From positions 265,360,574-265,424,573 of the forward strand of contig NC_081407.1 in NCBI RefSeq assembly GCF_030272615.1: a DNA stretch of 64,000 nucleotides. Direction: 5' to 3'. Made by a program: the position numbers and the translations under genes. Every line of letters starts with the position of its first letter. The first letter of the stretch is position 1. Positions 58,032 through 64,000 of this stretch are shown here, in pieces. The notes under the pieces are model-generated. The model was not told the DNA's origin, made no database searches, and saw only the letters and a list, made by a program, of their open reading frames with translations. The DNA comes from Cryptomeria japonica. Lineage: Eukaryota > Streptophyta > Pinopsida > Cupressales > Cupressaceae.

Positions 58032-60721
58032 TGTAACTTTATTGTTGTAAATGCCCTATTTTTTGTCCTAAAATCACAAATCCAGAATGAAACAATGAAA
58101 CAAGGGCAAATGTAGCTAGGGATATAATCTCCATTTAAGAATAAGATGAGATAAGCCTATTTCTCGAAACCCACAATGAGATTAGACAACAATGTAGATA
58201 TAACTTATGAAAGATATCCAATTCTAGGGTTAGGATGTGCATATATTGATCTACACAACCAATAACAACAATTACATGGAAACTCAACCATAATGAGGGT
58301 TGAGTTGGAAGACATGATGAGGTCCTAATGGGTCATATGGTGTCCTAACACATGGGTGGCCCCTTAGGACCCCATATGACCCCTTAGGACACCATAGGGT
58401 CATATGATGTCCATATGGTGTTTTAACACATGCGTGGCCCCTTAGGACCCAAATGACCCCTTAGGACACCATACGACCCCCTTGGGACAATATGATGTCC
58501 TAATGGATCATATGGTTTCCTAAGGGATCATATGGTGTTCTAACACATGCGTGGATATATATATATATATATATCATATGGTGTTCTAACACATGCGTGG
58601 ATATATATATATATAAGGGTCATTACAATCCCTCCCTACTCAAGCTCCCTTATTTTGAATGTGAATTATGATTTGATAATAGAAACTTGGCAAAGTTTAA
58701 CCTAAGACAAGTTTTCTCTCATCATAGATATCTCTTACGTTAAGGCAAGAACTTATGCATGAGGATTAGAAACATGGTACACTTCTATGACCTCAAACGC
58801 AATGTTCTCTAGGTGAATTCATATCCTCTTTGATTTCATCTTGGTATTCACATATTCTAGATCAAATTAAAAGCATAGAGCCAAACACAGAGCATACACT
58901 TGAAAACACAGAGTATACACATAAATGTATAAAGACACAGAGCATACATGAAGTATACACACCATACACATTCTTAGATTCCTTCTTATTGACTAGAATG
59001 ATTCATTGTTTCATCCTTTACCCTGTAGGATGGCAAGATCATGCTCTAATACTATTTGTAATGTCCCTTTTTGTAAATACCCTAGTTTTTGTCCTAAAAT
59101 CACAAATCTAGAATGAAACAAGGGCAAATATAGTTAGGGATATAATCTCCATTTAAGAATAAGATGAGATAAGCCTATTTCTCAAAACTCGCAATGAGAT
59201 TAGACAACAATGTAGATATAACTCATGAAAGACATCCAATTCTAAGGTTAGGATGTGTATATATTGATCTACCCAATACAACAATTACATGGAAACTCAA
59301 CCATAATGAGGGTTCAGTTGGAAGACATGATGAGATGCCCGAAGTATCCTCTACCCTAGGCCTAACAGCAAGACCTAATACTCTGTGGCCTCATGTGGTC
59401 CTTAACTAATGGTCCTTAACCATCATCATGAGAGGGCTTTACACCATTCCCATCCATCATATCAACCTCTCACCTCTTATGATTGACTCTCTTCAACAAT
59501 TGATCCATGTGGAGATAGTAGGGAAGCTACAATAAGGTGCCTTTGACCCCCACCTAGTCATCATCGTAATACTTTAACAATTTTACTTCTTGCATTTGTG
59601 AGCCATAGTGGAGAAGGGGGGAGAGATTGCGGAGAGTTCCCAAAAACCATCTCTTCCTAGACCCAAAAAATCGTACCCTTTGTACTCCTTTGGCCTCATC
59701 TTGTCCCACCTTGAGGTGGCGTATGTAGAAGAGTATCCATACACTGTACCCCTCTCACAATACTCCCACACTACCCTTCACCATGTTTATAAATGTTGTA
59801 ATAAGTATTCGCGTTACCTACATTCTATTACATTACATTATGAGTATAGTATTACATTGACAGTGTCACACTATATTGGCAGTATTATACCAGATTTTAT
59901 TAACATCATTAGCTTCACATTACACTACCATCAAATGTTATTTTGTCACCTTTATGTTATACTATATTAAAAGTATTATTATGTACTAACAGAATTAAGT
60001 TGTGTTTAACTATATTAAATTGTACTAATAATAATTGTATTAACAATATTACATTGTATTAGTAGCATAAATATTGGATTGCATTAGCAATTTTAGATTG
60101 TATTAGTAGTATCAATATTGAATTGTATTAACAATACTGAACTGTACCGACAATGTTAGACAGCATCATACGAATGCATTAGCAACCCACTTATTCATAC
60201 CGTAGAGTTTTTCTTCCCAGTCAATATGACTGCTGAAGTCTCCTTTTCTTTTGCATTTTCCTCTTTACTTCCTATCCATGTGTCTGTAATATGCTGCAGG
60301 AAGGGAGGGGGTCGATAGTATTTAAACCATCGATTTGCTAAGTCTCTTCCAAGGGGACATGATTCCTTGGACGGCTGTTCCTTGGATCATGTCCCTCCAA
60401 TTAAAACATATTAACCCTTAATGCAGATCGGTGTTTGTGATTAACATTGATGCAAATTTAGATTAAACAAGGATATTGAATATTAACATTAATAAACAAG
60501 GACATTAATAATAAGCAGTAATAAACAAGGATATTAATAATAAATTGTGCATAATTTTATTAATTAAAAGTAATACAAGATTAATAGTAAACTGTGGATA
60601 ACCTTTTAATATTAATTTGGGAATAATAATAATCTTTTAAATAATAATAATGTACTGAAATGATTAAAGTAATCCGTAAAATTTTATATATATATATGAA
60701 CATAATATAAAGGTCATTACA
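58032..60721 (-). mobile_element. Small non-autonomous LTR element (TRIM-like)
   Basis: Two LTR-like copies share about 260 bp (58045-58310 and 59070-59330) and the same end TCATTACA after a TA-rich run (58627 and 60721). Between them lie only about 430 bp. On the - strand the right copy ends GGGACATTACA, followed by TAGTATTAGAGC (59043-59055), a primer-site relic. A purine tract AGTAGGGAGGGAT then touches the left copy's start TGTAATGACCC. No coding sequence. The copies differ in length: the left (58032-58627) holds CCTTAGGAC-rich repeats, the right (59057-60721) long AT-rich repeats. A clean target duplication is not seen. Confidence 0.65.
58315..58620. repeat. CCTTAGGAC/CATATG-rich tandem repeats and (TA)n runs
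   Basis: Permuted copies of GGCCCCTTAGGACCC, CATATGGTGTTCTAACAC and ACATGCGTGG, with (TA)n runs at 58555-58573 and 58602-58614, each preceded by the same ACATGCGTGGATATAT segment. Confidence 0.85.
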
Positions 60722-61248
60722 ATTTTGCATGAAATTTATGTCTTTTTAATGTTTGTTTTTTGTTTTTCTCCATCTTACACCTCTAGTTTGTATGCTTGCA
60801 AACATGGTTACTATATGTTGCATGTAATGTCCCCAATTTTAGCCTTTAGGCTAATAGGCATTATAAGGAGAAATAATTAAATTAATTTCTTATAAAGTCA
60901 TTACAATAAATTACTTATTAAAAAGTGACTTTATATATAATTAATTTAATTAAAAGTGACTAAAGTATAAAAATAAAATAATAATTAATAGTCAATAAAA
61001 ATAAATACAATGTACCTACCCCCTTCTAGAAGGTGTATCATGACGAGTTATGAAAAAAAGATAAATAGAAGAGGGAGATGGTGGAGAAAAGGGGACTTAA
61101 ATTTGGAAATTGATTTGATGAAATGACTGATGCGTTGCATTGGTGGAATCTCTGAGGACGCAAACCTTCAGCAGATTGGATACAAGGGTTGGACGAAACC
61201 CTAGTTCTTCATTTGGAGTAGGTTCGTGACGGAATCTACATTGGTGCC
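60722..61248. repeat. Truncated LTR-like sequence, cut by the next LTR
   Basis: TGTAATGTCCCC at 60825 is a Gypsy-type LTR start followed by AT-rich sequence to 61248, where the array-bearing LTR begins. No ORF of note. Confidence 0.5.
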
Positions 61249-64000
61249 TGTTGTGACCATTTCACACATCGCCCCATTTGAAATGGGGACCCCCTCTTTT
61301 TGCTCGCCTTTCGCTTCGTTTTTTAGGGTTTTGTTAGTCAGTCAATTGTCTGGATTTAGGGTCAAGCCTTAGGGTTTTAATTGCCGTCTTTTTAGGCCAG
61401 AATCCAGTCAATTTTGAGAGCTTTTGAGCTTCTTTTGTAAGAATGCAAATTTTGAATGCAATGATTTCGCCAAAGTGGTCTATTTTCAATTGGAATTTTG
61501 AGTGCAGAGCTTAAATTTGTCTAAGTGTTGAAGGTGAAATGTGAATTTTTGTCCAATTGACTGATTTTGACCAAATTTTGACTTTTTTGATTTTTGATCC
61601 CGGGCGTTGGGAATGATTTGTTTTTGCCTCGGGAATTGATTAAACTTGTAAAATCATGATATTTTGGCCTATAGGAGCAAAATCGCTCCTGTCCCTCAGT
61701 GAAGGACCGGAGCTCATTTTCAAATATCTTACTGTCCCTGGAGAGTCAAAGTGAATTTCGAATTGCAAGTGATGAGGAAGGGCGTGATCTTTCCGTTGAA
61801 TATAAATTGAAGAATTTTACGAACACGGAAGTGCCTCCAGGAGTCAAAATCGCTCCTGTCCCTCAGTGAAGGACCGGAGCTACAAATCAAATATTGCTTT
61901 GTCCTTGTAAGATTTTGATGATTTGACGATTTGAAGAGGTCCAAGGAGATATGTTTTATCAAATGAATATAACTTGAAGTGCCGACATGAAGGAGAGTGG
62001 TCCAGAATGCCAAAATCGCTCCTATCCCTCAGTGAAGGACCGGAGCGAAGTACATTGTAGCTCCCGTCCCTCTCCCAGGGACCAGAGCGATATTCTTCAT
62101 AGGGCATGTTCTGGACGAAAATCAAGCAAGTTATAAGTTTTAAGGCAAGAAACAGGGTGAAATGAACTCATTGAAGATAAATTGAAGATTACCAAATGTC
62201 AACAAAAGACCTAAATGCCTAAGTTCGCTCCTGTCCCTCAGGAAGGGACCAGAGCGATTTTTGTCTAAGACAAATTTCTTGCTAAGTTACAATCAAACCC
62301 AAGGCATGGATGAATGGAATGGAATGTTACGAATCCGTTGAAGATAATTTTAGAGGTTAGCAATGTGATGTGGAGCCTACAAGAGCAAGATCGCTCCTGT
62401 CCCTCTCCAAGGGACCAGGGCGATATAATGGTTATATTACCGTTCCTCCAAGTTCAGGACACTCCAAGGCGAAGAACAAGGTGGTGAGGACATTTTAAGA
62501 CATCTCCATCAAGCACAAAGCATCAAGGGTCGTCAACATTGAACGAATTACATCAAGACTTGAAGTTCGCTCCTGTCCCTCAGGAAGGGACTAGAGCGAT
62601 GTTTATTATATTGGCCGAATCCCTCAAAAATCACGTAAGGTCAAGGCTTTGCAAGGTCGTATGAGGTCCAAGGCATGATTAGAAGGTGATATACAAGGAC
62701 TTTAAACGTTAAAAGATCCTCAAATTGAACACAGAAGCTATATCGCTCCTGTCCCTCTCCAAGGGACCAGGGCGATTTGTATGGGATTCTTCATTTTCCT
62801 TCAAGTTCATGCCAAGTCAAGGTTTTTCGAGATCACACAAGGAATAAGGTGTCATTTGAAGATGATATGCAAGAGTTTTGAGCGTCAAAGTGTTACCAAT
62901 TTGTGCAAGGAACTCATATCGCTCCTGTCCTTTGGACAAGGACCAAGGCGATTTTTATTAAAAGACTCATGTTTCGTCAAAATCATGTCAAGGCAAGTTC
63001 ATGCTAGATCAAGAACGTCCTTTAAGAGGCAATGAACAAAGAACCAAGGTTGAAAGGTGATGCATTTGGACTAGAGCTTCAAGATCGCTCCTGTCCCTCT
63101 CCAACGGACAAGGGCGATGATCCTTCCAACGTCTAAACGCCTTGTAGAATTCAAGTGGAACGAAAGGGGAGCAAAAGAATAGCATTGTTTGTCCATCATA
63201 ACAAAGATTGAAGTTCGAAGTCACAAAGATTAAAGAGAAATTATGAGGATCGCCCCTGTCCCTCTCCAAGGGACCAGGGCGATATTTGCCAAAGCATTCA
63301 TGTTCCTTCGAAGATCATAACAAAACAAGTTACAAAGGGTCTAAAACGCCATTTGGAAGGCAATGAACGAGGAGTTAGAACCAAAAACGAGGAATTTCAA
63401 AATAGAAGATAAGGATCGCTCCTGTCCCTCTCCAAGGGACCAGGGCGATATTCTTCCTAACATCAAATGCGCCTTGTAAAGGTTAGATGAAACAAGCATG
63501 GAATGAAGAAACAAGGTTATTATTTGCCTCATGATGGAAATTTGAGATCAAAGATGCAAGATTAAGGAAAAACAATGGAGATCGCTCCTGTCCCTCTCCA
63601 AGGGACCACGGCAATAATGGTCATGAGATGCATTTATTCACACATGCAAGACACTCAAGTTCGAAGGACCCAACAAAAATACCGATTTGAACGTAAGGAT
63701 AGAGACTTTGGACGTCGAAATTGCAAGAATCATGACAAAATTGATGGATCGCTCCTGTCCCTCTCCAAGGAACCAGGGCGATGAGGTACGTATCTTCCAT
63801 TTTCAAAATTTGGCGCTCAAACACATTTTTTTAAATTTATTTTAAATGCTAAAATCGATAGATTGAAAATTTAATTAAAAATGGCATTTAAAATTTGCGC
63901 TTAATATTTATTAATTATTTTGCCTTTATAAAAATCGAAATTTATTTATTTAAATAATAAAGGCATTTAATTAATTATTTATTAATTAAATAAAATTCAA
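61249..64000 (+). mobile_element. Second copy of the palindrome-array LTR, truncated by the window end
   Basis: Starts TGTTGTGACCATTTCACAC and is homologous throughout to the reverse complement of 39345-36750. It includes the segment after the array (TTTTCAAAAT then GGCGCTCAAA). The TATA box and ORF of this copy, if present, lie beyond 64000. GTGCC at 61244-61248 would be its left target duplication. Confidence 0.85.
61682..63782. repeat. Array of 14 regularly spaced palindromes
   Basis: Starts at 61682, 61849, 62015, 62058, 62224, 62390, 62566, 62742, 62918, 63084, 63249, 63415, 63581 and 63748. Intervals are 165-167 or 176 bp, with one of 43 bp at the same place in the order as in the other LTR. 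Arms are ATCGCTCCTGTCCCT and AGGGACCAGGGCGAT around TCCA or variants (CAGG, CAGTG). Confidence 0.95.

Noticed and set aside
59043-59055. tRNA gene fragment
   Set aside because: Matches only the primer-binding complement of initiator Met-tRNA next to an LTR end; no cloverleaf.

Overview
The window is nuclear DNA of a land plant, most likely a gymnosperm (conifer-type). That is an inference from the very low gene density, the stacked long LTR retrotransposons of many ages, the plant-type initiator-Met-tRNA primer sites, and a WUSCHEL-related homeobox gene as the only clear host gene. There are no bacterial-style operons, rRNA or tRNA genes, or CRISPR arrays.

Layout. 1-17.7 kb: the 3' part of an old Sirevirus-type Copia element on the + strand (a late ORF, polypurine tracts and an LTR at 16765-17670). 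Its late ORF is split by a younger 13.4-kb Sirevirus on the - strand (1372-14747, target duplication AGATC). That element carries two further insertions: a 4.4-kb non-coding LTR-type insertion (2749-7132, target duplication AATGA) and an antisense solo LTR (8843-10445). 17.7-23.3 kb: a decayed Copia pol. 24.9-26.1 kb: the 3' exons of a WOX-family homeobox gene on the - strand. 27.2-28.5 kb: a GC-rich broken coiled-coil ORF with an LTR-like tail. 29.3-41 kb: Copia LTR remnants around an intact reading frame of over 1,070 codons (32865-36095, - strand). A large LTR promoter lies upstream of it, and the U3 part of that LTR holds 13 regularly spaced palindromes. 41-49 kb: degenerate repeats, including two LTRs joined head to head at their primer-binding sites (43188-43989). 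49.4-58 kb: a full-length chromodomain Gypsy element with matching LTRs and target duplication AATGC, disabled by stops and frameshifts. 58-60.7 kb: a small non-autonomous LTR element. 61.2-64 kb: a second copy of the palindrome-array LTR, on the opposite strand, running off the window.

Functionally, almost everything is transposon sequence. The host component is the homeobox transcription factor. The most unusual structure is the periodic palindrome array, present twice with 13 and 14 units. Units lie about 166 or 176 bp apart (one pair 42-43 bp apart), and the array lies just upstream of a TATA box.
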